Source: Nonomuraea aurantiaca
Lineage (GTDB): Bacteria; Actinomycetota; Actinomycetes; Streptosporangiales; Streptosporangiaceae
NCBI RefSeq assembly: GCF_020215705.1
Contig: NZ_JAIWNB010000016.1
Coordinates: forward strand, 1-64,000
DNA length: 64,000 bases
Direction of reading: 5' to 3'
Positions 32,621 to 41,239 of this stretch are shown piece by piece. Within the stretch, counting starts at the first letter, position 1; every line of letters begins with the position of its first letter. The position numbers were made by a program, and so were the translations under genes. The notes under the pieces were generated by a model. That model was not told where the DNA came from. It did no database searches and saw only the letters and a program-made list of their open reading frames with translations.

Positions 32621-33525
32621 CGCTGCACCTCCAGGGCGACGCGCCGGTCGGGGGCGGTCTTCTCCATGTAGGCCAGGACGAGGTCTTCCAGGTTGAGCCG
32701 GCTGACCGTCCAGGCGGGATCGAGGATGGGGGCGTCGGTACGGACGACGAAGGTGCTCTGCCGCTCGGTGTGCCGCGCGGAGACGACGTGCTGGTCGCCG
32801 GGGAGCCGGTCGGGGTCACGGCGCGGGCCGGTGAGCCGGTGATGTGTGGCCAGGAGCCCCTCGACCTCGCCCGCCACCTGGACGCGCGAGTCGGCCAGCA
32901 CGATCAGGTAGTCACACGTCCGTTCCAGGTCGGCGACCAGATGGGAGGAGAGCACCACGCTGAGCTCGTGCTCGACCACGGCCTCCATCAGGCCCTGCAG
33001 GAACTCGCGGCGGGCGAGCGGGTCGAGCGCGGCGACCGGCTCGTCGAGGATCAGCAGCTCGGGCCGCTTGGCCAGGCCCAGGGTCAGGGCGAGCTGGGCC
33101 CGTTGGCCACCCGACAGCTTTCCCGCCCGGTGCGCGGGATCGAGCCCGAGTCGCCGGATGCGTTCGCCGGCCACAGTGGTGTCCCAGCCGGGATTGAGCC
33201 GGGCGCCCAACCGCAGATGGTCGGCGACGCTCAGCCCGGCGTAGACGGGGGTCTCCTGGGCGACGAATCCGATCTTGGCCAGCGACGCCGGGCTGCCGGC
33301 GGCATGGTCGCCGAGCACGGTGATGCCGCCCGCCGTCGGCGCCAGCTGGCCGGTGGCCAGCTTCAGCAGCGTGGTCTTGCCGGCTCCGTTGGGGCCCACC
33401 AGCCCGACGACGTGCCCGGCGGGGATGTCGAGGGTGCAGTCTCTCAGCGCCCATCGCCTGCCGTACTTCTTGCCCAGCCCCTGGGCGCGCAGGACAGCGG
33501 CGCTGCCCTGGCTCGGCTCGGTCAT
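32617..33525 (-). CDS. ABC transporter ATP-binding protein (302 aa)
   Basis: Walker A GPNGAGKTTLL near residues 42-52, Q-loop in IGFVAQETPVY, signature LSGGQRAQLALTLGLA, Walker B LLILDEPVAALDP and switch His in VLSSHLVADLE. The C-terminal extension ends with LNLEDLVLAYMEKTA typical of YtrB-like ATPases. Forms the exporter with the permease at 31568 in a GntR-controlled operon. Related Bacillus and actinobacterial systems answer cell-wall-active antibiotics, which is inference here. Confidence 0.95.
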   Translation of the reverse strand: MTEPSQGSAAVLRAQGLGKKYGRRWALRDCTLDIPAGHVVGLVGPNGAGKTTLLKLATGQLAPTAGGITVLGDHAAGSPASLAKIGFVAQETPVYAGLSVADHLRLGARLNPGWDTTVAGERIRRLGLDPAHRAGKLSGGQRAQLALTLGLAKRPELLILDEPVAALDPLARREFLQGLMEAVVEHELSVVLSSHLVADLERTCDYLIVLADSRVQVAGEVEGLLATHHRLTGPRRDPDRLPGDQHVVSARHTERQSTFVVRTDAPILDPAWTVSRLNLEDLVLAYMEKTAPDRRVALEVQR

Positions 33526-33920
33526 GCTATGTCCTCCTGAGAGGCGGTCCGAAAGGTGGTCATGAACAGGGCCTCGATGCTTTCGTCGTCGAGGCCGGCC
33601 AGGCGGGCCTTGGCCAGCCAGCGCCGCAGGTCCTGGCGCAGCCGGCCGTGCGCGGCCAGCGAGGCGTCGGTCAGCGTCTTCGTCACGAACGTCCCGACTC
33701 CCGGCCTGGCCGCCGCAAGGCCCTCGTGCTCGAGCTCCCGGTAGGCCTTGAGCACCGTGTTGGGGTTGATCGCCAGCCGCGCCACCACCTCCTTGACCGT
33801 CGGCAGCTGGTCCCCCTCTTGCAGCAGGCCCAGCCGCAGCGCGTGCCGTACCTGCTGCACCAGCTGCAGGTAGGGCGAGACGCCGGACCGGCCGTCCAGA
33901 TGGAACTCGATCACGATCAC
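33522..33920 (-). CDS. GntR family regulator, YtrA subfamily (132 aa)
   Basis: Short GntR protein: FHLDGRSGVSPYLQLVQQVRHALRLGLLQEGDQLPTVKEVV (core YLQLVQQVRHALRLGLLQEG), then AINPNTVLKAYRELEHEGLAAARPGVGTFV (core NPNTVLKAYRELEHEGL), with no large effector domain, as in the YtrA subfamily that controls linked ABC operons. First gene of a five-gene operon (regulator, ATPase, permease, protease, hydrolase). An inverted repeat 17-38 bp upstream is its likely autoregulatory site. Confidence 0.93.
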   Translation of the reverse strand: MIVIEFHLDGRSGVSPYLQLVQQVRHALRLGLLQEGDQLPTVKEVVARLAINPNTVLKAYRELEHEGLAAARPGVGTFVTKTLTDASLAAHGRLRQDLRRWLAKARLAGLDDESIEALFMTTFRTASQEDIA

Positions 33921-33936
33921 TCCATTTATCTAGACT

Positions 33937-33958
33937 CCTAGTACTTTAGATTACTAGG
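33937..33958. promoter_or_regulatory. YtrA-type operator candidate
   Basis: CCTAGT (33937-33942) and ACTAGG (33953-33958) are perfect inverse arms spaced by 10 bp in a markedly AT-rich stretch directly upstream of the gntR start at 33920. It also contains TAGAC and GTCTA flanks. Fits a GntR/YtrA dimer site controlling the ABC-protease operon. Confidence 0.7.
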
Positions 33959-34150
33959 TCTAAGGAGGCGGTAAGGAGCTGGTGCCCCCGGCGTGGTCCC
34001 TCAGGCCGGACTCTTGCCATGACCAGCGGGATAGGTGATGCTTACTGACCTCTTGTGTGAATCGGCCGAAAGCTCCCAGAGCGCATCACTCGTGCTGTTA
34101 CCTCTGCACCGACGTGGCGACGGGAGCAAGCAGAGAGGTAGTTCGTCCCC

Positions 34151-35545
34151 GTGACCCATGGCCCGTGGCCCCAGCAGCCCGCGCAAACACCACCGTCGAC
34201 ATCCATAGAACCGCTGCTGACCAGGGAATACGACGCCGATCCCGGCCTCGTGCACGAACGCCTGCGCGCCACGTACGGACCGGTCGCCCCGGTCGACCTC
34301 CTCGGGGTGCCGGTCTGGTTCGTCCTGGGCTATGAGGAGGTGCTGCGCGTCCTGCAGAACACGGGCGGCATCTGGAGCAAGCACGTCGACAGGTGGCAGG
34401 CCAACATCGAGGGGCGGCTACCGGCGGACTGGCCGCTGCTGCCCGTCTTCCAGATCAACAACTCGGCGTTTCAGGAAGGTACGGCGCAGCGCGAGTTGCG
34501 GGGCGCGTGGACCAGCGCACTCATGCCGTTCCAGAACCCCGGCCACATCCAGGCGCAGCAATTGGAACGTTCGATCGTGCGCTACGCCGACGACCTTCTC
34601 GACGTGCTGGCGGAAGGCGGCTCCACGGGATGGGCGGACCTGGCGGCGCAGTACGCGCGGCCACTCCCCCTGATGGTCGCCAACCGCATGCTCGGCTTCA
34701 CCGCCGCACGCGGCGAGGACGTCGTGATGGACATCTGGCGGATGGTCGACGCCGGGCCGGACGCGCCCGCGGCGTTCGAGCGGCTGTACGCCGCCATGAC
34801 GGAGCTCGCGGCGAGCAAGCGCGACCATCCCGGGGACGACCTGCCCTCCTACCTGATCGAGGCGAAGCCGGACTTCACGCTGGACGAGCTGGCCCGCGAG
34901 CTCCTCATGCTGCCCGGCCTGCTGGACTTCACCGCCAGCCTCGTCTGCAACGTGGTCGTCGAGGTCATCTCCAATCCGGATGTCCGGGAGAGCCTGTCGG
35001 CGGGTTCGATCGACGAGACGGTCAATCGGGTCGCCCTGCTCAATCCGCCGATGGCCAACCTGACCTTCCGGTTTCCGATGACGGACGTGAAGCTGGGCAA
35101 CTACACGATCACCGCCGGGGATCCGGTCATGCTCTCCGTCGCGGCCGCGCACGCCGACCCGCGCTTCGCCGGGGCGATCGACCGGCAGGCCATCCGCAGC
35201 ACCCGCGCCCACCTCGCCTGGGGAGCGGGGCCGCACAGCTGCCTGGGCCAGCGGCTCGCGACCCAGATCGCCACGATCGCCGTACGCCGGCTCTTCAGCC
35301 GGTTCTCCAAGATGAAGCTGGCGCTCCCGGCCGACCAGCTGCCCTGGCGCCCCTCCCCCTTCATGCGAGCGCTGCGGTCCCTGCCCGTCCAGTACGAACT
35401 CGCCAGCCCCCACGTCCCCGTGACCGCCCCCGCTCCCGCTCCCGTGGACACGCAGCCGTCCCCCGAGGGCGAGGCCGCCACCGGGCAGGCATCACCCCGG
35501 TCCGCGCTGTGGAACTTCCTGCGCGGGCTGCGTCGCGGACGATAG
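34151..35545 (+). CDS. Cytochrome P450 with atypical conserved motifs (464 aa)
   Basis: The heme-thiolate loop is present: AHLAWGAGPHSCLGQRLA, Cys in WGAGPHSCLG (Trp replaces the usual Phe). Two other hallmarks deviate. The I-helix reads LPGLLDFTAS instead of AGxDT. The K-helix segment before PPMANLTFR reads DETVNRVALLN, so the invariant E-x-x-R pair is missing in register. CYP156/157-like P450s of actinomycete conservons also have degenerate ExxR, so this may be such a member; no conservon genes are adjacent. A Pro/Ala-rich tail of about 45 residues ends in basic RGLRRGR. Start GTG 34151; ribosome binding site weak. Confidence 0.85.
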   Translation: MTHGPWPQQPAQTPPSTSIEPLLTREYDADPGLVHERLRATYGPVAPVDLLGVPVWFVLGYEEVLRVLQNTGGIWSKHVDRWQANIEGRLPADWPLLPVFQINNSAFQEGTAQRELRGAWTSALMPFQNPGHIQAQQLERSIVRYADDLLDVLAEGGSTGWADLAAQYARPLPLMVANRMLGFTAARGEDVVMDIWRMVDAGPDAPAAFERLYAAMTELAASKRDHPGDDLPSYLIEAKPDFTLDELARELLMLPGLLDFTASLVCNVVVEVISNPDVRESLSAGSIDETVNRVALLNPPMANLTFRFPMTDVKLGNYTITAGDPVMLSVAAAHADPRFAGAIDRQAIRSTRAHLAWGAGPHSCLGQRLATQIATIAVRRLFSRFSKMKLALPADQLPWRPSPFMRALRSLPVQYELASPHVPVTAPAPAPVDTQPSPEGEAATGQASPRSALWNFLRGLRRGR

Positions 35546-35591
35546 GTCCCGGCCAACCGGATGGGGCGCTCCATTTACCGTGCTACGGTGG

Positions 35592-35623
35592 CCGGTAACT
35601 GGAGACTCCCCTCCAGTTACCGG
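35592..35623. promoter_or_regulatory. 13-bp perfect stem-loop before the nitroreductase-like gene
   Basis: CCGGTAACTGGAG (35592-35604) and CTCCAGTTACCGG (35611-35623) are exact inverse complements with a 6-nt loop. The element ends 4 bp before the GGAGG ribosome binding site and 13 bp before the GTG at 35636. It could be a repressor operator or an RNA hairpin that tunes translation; it also follows the P450 stop by 47 bp. Confidence 0.75.
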
Positions 35624-35635
35624 GATGGAGGATCC

Positions 35636-35989
35636 GTGCCCTACAGAAAACGCCTTCCGAAGCGAGTGGTCAGCCGGGTCAACGCCTGCGCGAGCGCGCT
35701 GCGCGCCTCCCCTCGCTGGGGTCGGCTGGTGCGGAAACACCTCACGATCGTCACCTACACGGGCCGGCGCTCGGGACGTGTCTTCAGCACACCCGTCGCC
35801 TACCGGCGGGCGGGCGACGTCATCACCATCGGCGTGCAGATGCCGGACGCCAAGGAGTGGTGGCGCAACTTCCTGGACGAGGGCGGCCCGATATCGCTGG
35901 ATCTGGACGGCGCCGACCGCACCGGGCACGCGGTCGCCCGACGTGACGAAGCGGGCCGCGTCACCGTCACCGTGCGCCTCGACGCCTGA
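35636..35989 (+). CDS. Deazaflavin-dependent/nitroreductase-family oxidoreductase (117 aa)
   Basis: GTG 35636 with GGAGG four bases upstream. Split beta-barrel protein: LTIVTYTGRRSGRVFSTPVAYRRAGDVITIGVQMPDAKEWWRNF (core TGRRSGRVFSTPVAY) is the F420/FMN-binding pattern of the nitroreductase/quinone reductase (DUF385-like) family, and WWRNFLDEGG the following helix. Slightly short compared with usual 130-150 residues. Reduction of quinones or nitro compounds with F420H2 is the family role. It lies between the P450 and the convergent acylase gene. Confidence 0.8.
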   Translation: MPYRKRLPKRVVSRVNACASALRASPRWGRLVRKHLTIVTYTGRRSGRVFSTPVAYRRAGDVITIGVQMPDAKEWWRNFLDEGGPISLDLDGADRTGHAVARRDEAGRVTVTVRLDA

Positions 35990-35998
35990 GCTGAGCCG

Positions 35999-38323
35999 TC
36001 ACCCTCCCACCGTGGAGGTCCTCAGCTGCGGGGCGGCGGCGATCTCGGCCTCGGTGAAGCGCTCGGTGACCCACTGGCCACGCGAGAACAGGACCGTCTG
36101 GTCGGTGTGGTGGGGCGAGGCGGGGTTGGCGGACAGGGAGTAGGTCAGGACGGTACGCGTACGCGGCCCGTCAGGGGTGAGCTCGACGGCCATCATGAAG
36201 CTGGAGCCGGTGTCCACCTCCGGGTAGCGCCCGTCGGCGCCGAGCAGGCCCCTCATGCGCACCCGGTCGAAGCAGCCCTCCCCCTCGGTGCAGCCGGGAA
36301 GCGGGATCGAGGCGTAGCGCTGCGCCTGGCCCGGAGTCAGCGTCAGGGGGACGCGGTTGGTTTGGAAGAACGACACGGCATCGGCCAGGGCCTGCCGCAC
36401 CGTCGGATCCTCGCTCTTGAGCCCCCGAGGGGTGGTCAGCGGACGCGCGGGATCGAACGGCACCCGCCAAGGGCTGATCACGGGCTCGCCCGGCCTGGTG
36501 GGGCGCCCGAGCCGGGTGAAGAACTCCCGCCACAGGATGGCCCCCTGGCCGTCCAGGGTGGCGCGCCCGTCCCAGTCGCGCAGCGTCCGGCAGGCCGCGC
36601 GCACGCTCACCCGCTTGCCTTCGGAGGTGGTCGGCTCGGGGTCGGCACGGCACAGCCGGAGCAGGTCCGGGCGCATGAGCTCGAAGGTGTAGTTGCGCTT
36701 GCCGTACACGGTGGCCTGGAGGGTTTTCAGGGTGAAGCCGGGCGCGCCGAGGCCGTCGGCGCCGGACCGCCGCTGGGCGATCATGTCCAGGCTGACCCGG
36801 GGGCGCGGCTCCAGCTCGGTGCGCGCCTGGCCCCACGCGCGCGGGTAGCCGGTCAGCGGTGCCGACGGGTTCGTCAGCCAGAAGGTGTTGTTGGAGTTGG
36901 CCACGTAGTCGGCGCGGGTCAGCCTGGGCTGGTTGGCCGGTCCGAAGATGCCGGGCACCACGGCGTCGCCGTCCTTGCCCCACCGGCACGCGGAGGCCGA
37001 GCCGTCCAGGACGTACGCCTCCAGCCCCGGAATGGGCGAGGGCTTGGCGCAGCGGCGCGCCTTGGCGTCGGTGACGTGAGGAACCACCGAGGTGTCGGCG
37101 AAGTAGGCGGTCCCGCCGGCGTCGGTGGCCAGCGTGTGGACGAACGCCATGCCCTGGTAGGTGGTCTGGGCCGCGCGTAGCTCGGCGAGGTTCCGCGCCC
37201 GGCCCATCGCCAGCCACTCGTCGGTGGCGCGCAGGTTGGCGGCGCCGGCGTCGGCCAGCGCGTACGCGACCTTGTCGGTCTGCCCGACGGCGAGCACCGG
37301 GCCGTAGCGCGAGGTGTAGAGCGTGTGGCCGCTGGTGGTGCCGTCCTGCAGGGTGACCTCCACCTCCTGGCGGCCCACGGGCTCCGCGTGGCCGTCCACC
37401 AGGTAGCTGCTCCGGTCGCCCGCGAGCGTCAGCTGGTAGACGGTGAAGCGCTGGGCGTGGGAGACGGTGTGGGTCCAGGCCACGCTCGCGTTGTGGCCGA
37501 TCTGGACGACCGGCGTGCCGTACAGGCTGCCGCCGGAGACGTCGAGCACCCCGGGAATGGTGAGCTGCACCTGGTAGAAGCGGCGGATCCCGTTCCACGG
37601 GAAGTGCGGGTCGGCCAGCAGCATGCCGTGGCCGTCGCGCGTCGCCTGCCGGCCCAGCGCCCAGGCGTTGCTGCCCGCGGCCGGTCTCCTGTCCGGGCCG
37701 TCGGCCTCGGGCCCGCGCACTCCGGTGATGGCGTCCTTGAGCCCGGAGTTGCCCACCATCCGGTTGAGGTCGAGCAGGTTGTTCCAGATGTCCGTGGCGG
37801 TGATGGGGCCGACCCAGGCCTTGCCCCGGCAGGTGGGATCGGGCAGCTTGGCCACCCCGGTGTCGGCCAGGTAGCGGTTGTACCCCGCGACGTAGCCGTC
37901 GACCAGGCGGCGCACCTCGTCGCCCGGCCCCACCGGCGCGGGCCGGGCCAGCAGCCGTCCCACGACGCCGGAGCCCGCGACGCTCTTGTAGTAGACGTCG
38001 CTGGACAGGTTGGTGACCGGGCGGACCGGGTCGTCGGACATGGCCGTGGCGCCGAAGTAGCGGGAGCGCTCGCCCCGCATGGTCACCACCCACGAGGCCA
38101 GCACGCACAGGTTGTCCTGCGCGAAGGCGTAGCCGTACCCGAACCCGAGGCCGCCGTAGTCCTGGGCGGAGATGTGCGGGATGCCGTACTCGGTGCGCCG
38201 GATCGTGGCGGAGTAGCGCTCGTCGGCGGCAGCGGCGACGGACGGCGCGGTGGCGCGCACCACCACCACGGAGGCGAGCACGACCAGCGCGAACAGCGCG
38301 GCCAGTCGCGGTATGAGCTTCAT
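35999..38323 (-). CDS. Penicillin acylase family N-terminal-nucleophile hydrolase (774 aa)
   Basis: Signal peptide (hydrophobic LAALFALVVLASVVVV, residues 7-22) then the small subunit YGIPHISAQDYGGLGFGYGYAFAQDN. The autocatalytic cleavage site is AAGSNAWALG: Ser218 becomes the N-terminal nucleophile. The following MLLADPHFPWNGIRRFYQVQL matches aculeacin A acylase / PvdQ-type enzymes, which remove fatty acyl chains from lipopeptides or acyl-homoserine lactones, rather than penicillin G acylase. Length fits the alpha-linker-beta precursor. It lies 7 bp after the FtsX-type permease, so it is part of the PadR-ABC operon. Substrate inference is family-level. Confidence 0.92.
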   Translation of the reverse strand: MKLIPRLAALFALVVLASVVVVRATAPSVAAAADERYSATIRRTEYGIPHISAQDYGGLGFGYGYAFAQDNLCVLASWVVTMRGERSRYFGATAMSDDPVRPVTNLSSDVYYKSVAGSGVVGRLLARPAPVGPGDEVRRLVDGYVAGYNRYLADTGVAKLPDPTCRGKAWVGPITATDIWNNLLDLNRMVGNSGLKDAITGVRGPEADGPDRRPAAGSNAWALGRQATRDGHGMLLADPHFPWNGIRRFYQVQLTIPGVLDVSGGSLYGTPVVQIGHNASVAWTHTVSHAQRFTVYQLTLAGDRSSYLVDGHAEPVGRQEVEVTLQDGTTSGHTLYTSRYGPVLAVGQTDKVAYALADAGAANLRATDEWLAMGRARNLAELRAAQTTYQGMAFVHTLATDAGGTAYFADTSVVPHVTDAKARRCAKPSPIPGLEAYVLDGSASACRWGKDGDAVVPGIFGPANQPRLTRADYVANSNNTFWLTNPSAPLTGYPRAWGQARTELEPRPRVSLDMIAQRRSGADGLGAPGFTLKTLQATVYGKRNYTFELMRPDLLRLCRADPEPTTSEGKRVSVRAACRTLRDWDGRATLDGQGAILWREFFTRLGRPTRPGEPVISPWRVPFDPARPLTTPRGLKSEDPTVRQALADAVSFFQTNRVPLTLTPGQAQRYASIPLPGCTEGEGCFDRVRMRGLLGADGRYPEVDTGSSFMMAVELTPDGPRTRTVLTYSLSANPASPHHTDQTVLFSRGQWVTERFTEAEIAAAPQLRTSTVGG

Positions 38324-38330
38324 GTGGCTC

Positions 38331-40550
38331 CTATTCGAAACGGGCGTCGTCGGGCGCGGTCAGGCGCCTGAGCAGCGGCAGGCCGGCCAGAATCACCAGC
38401 AGGGAGGCGGTCAGGCCGCCGCCGACGGTCGCGAAGTAGACGGGGCCGGGCAGCGCCAGAGCGGTCTTCTTCATGGCGAGCTGGTCGATGAGCGGCTCGG
38501 CCACGCCGAAACCGGCGCCGGCGGCGAGCACGGCGGCCAGGACGAGCGGCAGCGCGGACTCCAGCAGCACCACCCCGGCCAGGGTGCGGGTGGGGGTGCC
38601 GGCCAGCCGCAGCAGGGTGAACGGCTGCCTGCGTTCGACCAGCCCGCCGCCGACCGCCACCACGAGGCTGCAGCCGCCGACGATGAGGGTCAGGGCGACG
38701 ACGGCCAGCGCGATGTTCTGGCCCTGGGTGTACAGGGTCGCTCTGACCTGGGCGACCTCGGCGAAGGTCATCGGGGCCTCGACGGTGTGCTCGGCCAGCA
38801 GCGTGCGGATCCGCTCCACCGCCGCCGGGTCGGCCGTGGAGATCAGGATCGCCTCCATGGCGAGGCCGGTGGTGGTGGAGACGGACCGGCTGCCGGGTCC
38901 CGCGACGGGAAGGATCTTGTCGATGGTGAGCGGGTTGTCGGCCCCGGCCACGCGGTTGAAGACTCCCGCCACGGCGTACGCGGCCGCCGGGCACCGCCCG
39001 AGCACGGGGAAGCGGGCCAGGCGCGCGCATTCGACGACGGTCCTCGGGGGCGGTGGGCCGTCCGTGGGCATGGGGGCGCTCGGCTGCTCCGCCATGGCGT
39101 AGATCGGCAGTACGTCCACGCCCGGGAAGTCGCGCAGCCGGGCGAGCAGGTCCTTCTGCGCCTGCTGGGCCAGCCCCGCGGTGCCGGGCCGGTCGAACTG
39201 GGCGCGCAGTACGTGGTTCAGCGCTCCCCCGGCCACGGCCTGCTGGCCGGACAGCACCGCGGGGACGACGCCGGCGATCGCCGTGCCGACGAACACCGCC
39301 AGCACGAGCCCGCTCACCGCGCGGAAGGCGGCCTTGGGGTCGGCGGCCATCCGCTGCGCGGCCAGCAGCGTCGCCGCGCTCCGGGTCCGCCGGGCGGCCA
39401 GGCGGGCGGCCCGCATCGTCAGCCAGGGGCCGGCCAGGATCAACCCGACCATGATCAGGGCGAGCCCCGCCACGGCCAGCACGGCATCCGGGTCGTTACC
39501 GCCGCGGAACACCGGTCCCGCGAACAGCCCCAGCCCGGCCAGCACCGGGATCACCCGCCACGCCCTCGGCGGGGGCGCCGCGCCCTTCCTGGCCACGCCG
39601 AGGGGTGAGATCCGCACCCGGCGTAGCGACCACAGGGCGGCGCCCGCCGCGGCGACCGGCACGCAGGCGAGCACGGCCGCGTACTGCCAGGGACGGGGGG
39701 CGATCAGCTCGGGGAAGAAGCGGGCACCCGTGATCCGCACCCCGGCCAGGGCGGGCCGTACCACCTGGAAGAGCGCCAGACCGGCCAGCGCGCCGAGCAG
39801 CGCGCCCAATGCGGCGTCCACCGCGGCCAGCACGTTGATCTGCCGGGAGGTGGCGCCTACCAGCCGGATCGCCGCCAGGCGGCTCTCACGGCGGGCGGCC
39901 GCCAGCCGGGTGGCGGTGCCCACGAGCGCCAGCAGCGGGACGACCAGCGCGATGGCGCCGACGCCGAAGCCGAAGCGGTAGATGTCGGCGTTGCCGTCGG
40001 TCGCGGGCTCGGTGGCGACCGTGTCGACCTGCGTGGCGCCGGGCATGGCGGCGACCTGCCCCGGCGTCCGTCCCACCACGATGGCCAGCTCGTCGGGCCC
40101 GGACAGTCCGGCCTGGCCGATCAGCCCGGCACGGGTGCCGGGGAAGCGATCGGCGAGTCGCTCGCGCGGCGCCGAGTCCAGCAGCGTGGCCAGCGCGGGC
40201 GAGGCGTAGTACTGGCCGGGAGCGGGCATGCGGGACAGGCCGGGGATGACCGGCGCCCGGGCGCCGAGGGCGGCGGCGTCCAGCCTCGTGATCGTCCGGC
40301 CGGCGTAGTAGTCCTCGTGGAGGTTCCACAGCGCGCCGTCGGCGGTGGCGTCCAGGGCCCAGCCGTTGGGGGCGGTGCCGCGCGTGCACTCCCAGCACCG
40401 GCGGTCGTTGGTGGCCTGGTAGGCGTTGAAGAGCGACAGCGTGCCCAGCAGCACCGCGACGCCGGCCGCCACCCCGGCGACGATCAGCGCCAGCCGGGCC
40501 GCCGCCTCCCTGCCGCTGCTCAGCGACAGCCGCAGGCCCAGCCGGATCAT
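38331..40550 (-). CDS. FtsX-like ABC transporter permease (739 aa)
   Basis: First helix at residues 19-42 (ALIVAGVAAGVAVLLGTLSL), then a large external domain with CWECTRGTAPNGWALDATADG and PVIPGLSRMPAPGQYY, then clusters of helices with ESRLAAIRLVGATSRQI, the FtsX cytoplasmic loop signature. This architecture is duplicated. Total length is typical of lantibiotic/lipid-type exporters in actinomycetes. ATGA overlap with the ATPase gene. Probably a mechanotransmission exporter whose cargo may be processed by the coexpressed acylase. Confidence 0.92.
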   Translation of the reverse strand: MIRLGLRLSLSSGREAAARLALIVAGVAAGVAVLLGTLSLFNAYQATNDRRCWECTRGTAPNGWALDATADGALWNLHEDYYAGRTITRLDAAALGARAPVIPGLSRMPAPGQYYASPALATLLDSAPRERLADRFPGTRAGLIGQAGLSGPDELAIVVGRTPGQVAAMPGATQVDTVATEPATDGNADIYRFGFGVGAIALVVPLLALVGTATRLAAARRESRLAAIRLVGATSRQINVLAAVDAALGALLGALAGLALFQVVRPALAGVRITGARFFPELIAPRPWQYAAVLACVPVAAAGAALWSLRRVRISPLGVARKGAAPPPRAWRVIPVLAGLGLFAGPVFRGGNDPDAVLAVAGLALIMVGLILAGPWLTMRAARLAARRTRSAATLLAAQRMAADPKAAFRAVSGLVLAVFVGTAIAGVVPAVLSGQQAVAGGALNHVLRAQFDRPGTAGLAQQAQKDLLARLRDFPGVDVLPIYAMAEQPSAPMPTDGPPPPRTVVECARLARFPVLGRCPAAAYAVAGVFNRVAGADNPLTIDKILPVAGPGSRSVSTTTGLAMEAILISTADPAAVERIRTLLAEHTVEAPMTFAEVAQVRATLYTQGQNIALAVVALTLIVGGCSLVVAVGGGLVERRQPFTLLRLAGTPTRTLAGVVLLESALPLVLAAVLAAGAGFGVAEPLIDQLAMKKTALALPGPVYFATVGGGLTASLLVILAGLPLLRRLTAPDDARFE

Positions 40551-41239
40551 CGGACGATCCCGCCGGCGTACGGGTCGGTGACCCGGCCGTCGCGGACGAC
40601 GACCTCCCGGTCGGCACAGGCGGCCACCCGGGCGTCGTGGGTCACCACGATCACGGTGGTGCCCTCCTGGCGGGCCAGGCCCACCAGCAGCTCCATCACG
40701 TGCTCGCCGGTGAGCGAGTCGAGCGCGCCGGTCGGCTCGTCGGCGAAGACGACCCGCGGGCCGGTCACCAGCGCTCTGGCGATGGCCACCCGCTGCGTCT
40801 GCCCGCCGGACAGCTCCCCCGTACGCCGGCCGCCCAGCTCGGCCAGCTCCAGCCGCTCCAGCCAGGCGGCGGCCCGCGCGTAGGCACGACGGCGCCGGGT
40901 ACGGCCGAGCAGCAGCGGCAGCGCCACGTTGTCGGCCACGGTCAGCTCCGGCACGAGCTGGCCGAACTGGAAGACGAAGCCGAAGGCGGTGCGCCGTAAC
41001 TCGCTGCGGCGGCCGTCGTTCAGCGTGTCCAGGCGCCGTCCGTCGAACCACACCTCGCCGCTGTCCGGGGTGAAGATCCCGGCCAGGCAGTGCAGCAGCG
41101 TCGACTTGCCGGAACCGCTGGGTCCCATGACGGCCAGGACCTCGCCCGCGCTCACCGACAGGCCGGCCTCGCGCAGCGCGGGCGTGTTGCCGAAGGAGCG
41201 GCTGATCCCCTCCGCCCGCAGTACGGGGTTGACGATCAT
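40547..41239 (-). CDS. ABC transporter ATP-binding protein, LolD/MacB type (230 aa)
   Basis: Walker A GPSGSGKSTLLHCLAG, Q-loop in FVFQFGQLVPELTVADNVALPLL, signature LSGGQTQRVAIARAL, Walker B VVFADEPTGALDS and His in VVTHDARVAACADREV. The FADEPTGALDS form and the FtsX-type partner put it in the LolD/MacB class. ATG 41239 chosen as MIVNPVLRAEG follows a start overlapping the PadR stop by 4 bp. Drives the FtsX-like permease. Confidence 0.95.
   Translation of the reverse strand: MIVNPVLRAEGISRSFGNTPALREAGLSVSAGEVLAVMGPSGSGKSTLLHCLAGIFTPDSGEVWFDGRRLDTLNDGRRSELRRTAFGFVFQFGQLVPELTVADNVALPLLLGRTRRRRAYARAAAWLERLELAELGGRRTGELSGGQTQRVAIARALVTGPRVVFADEPTGALDSLTGEHVMELLVGLARQEGTTVIVVTHDARVAACADREVVVRDGRVTDPYAGGIVR

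Noticed and set aside
36171..38108. 645-codon minus-strand frame inside the acylase gene
   Set aside because: Out-of-frame shadow rich in Arg/Ala/Pro; the other frame has signal peptide and catalytic Ser.
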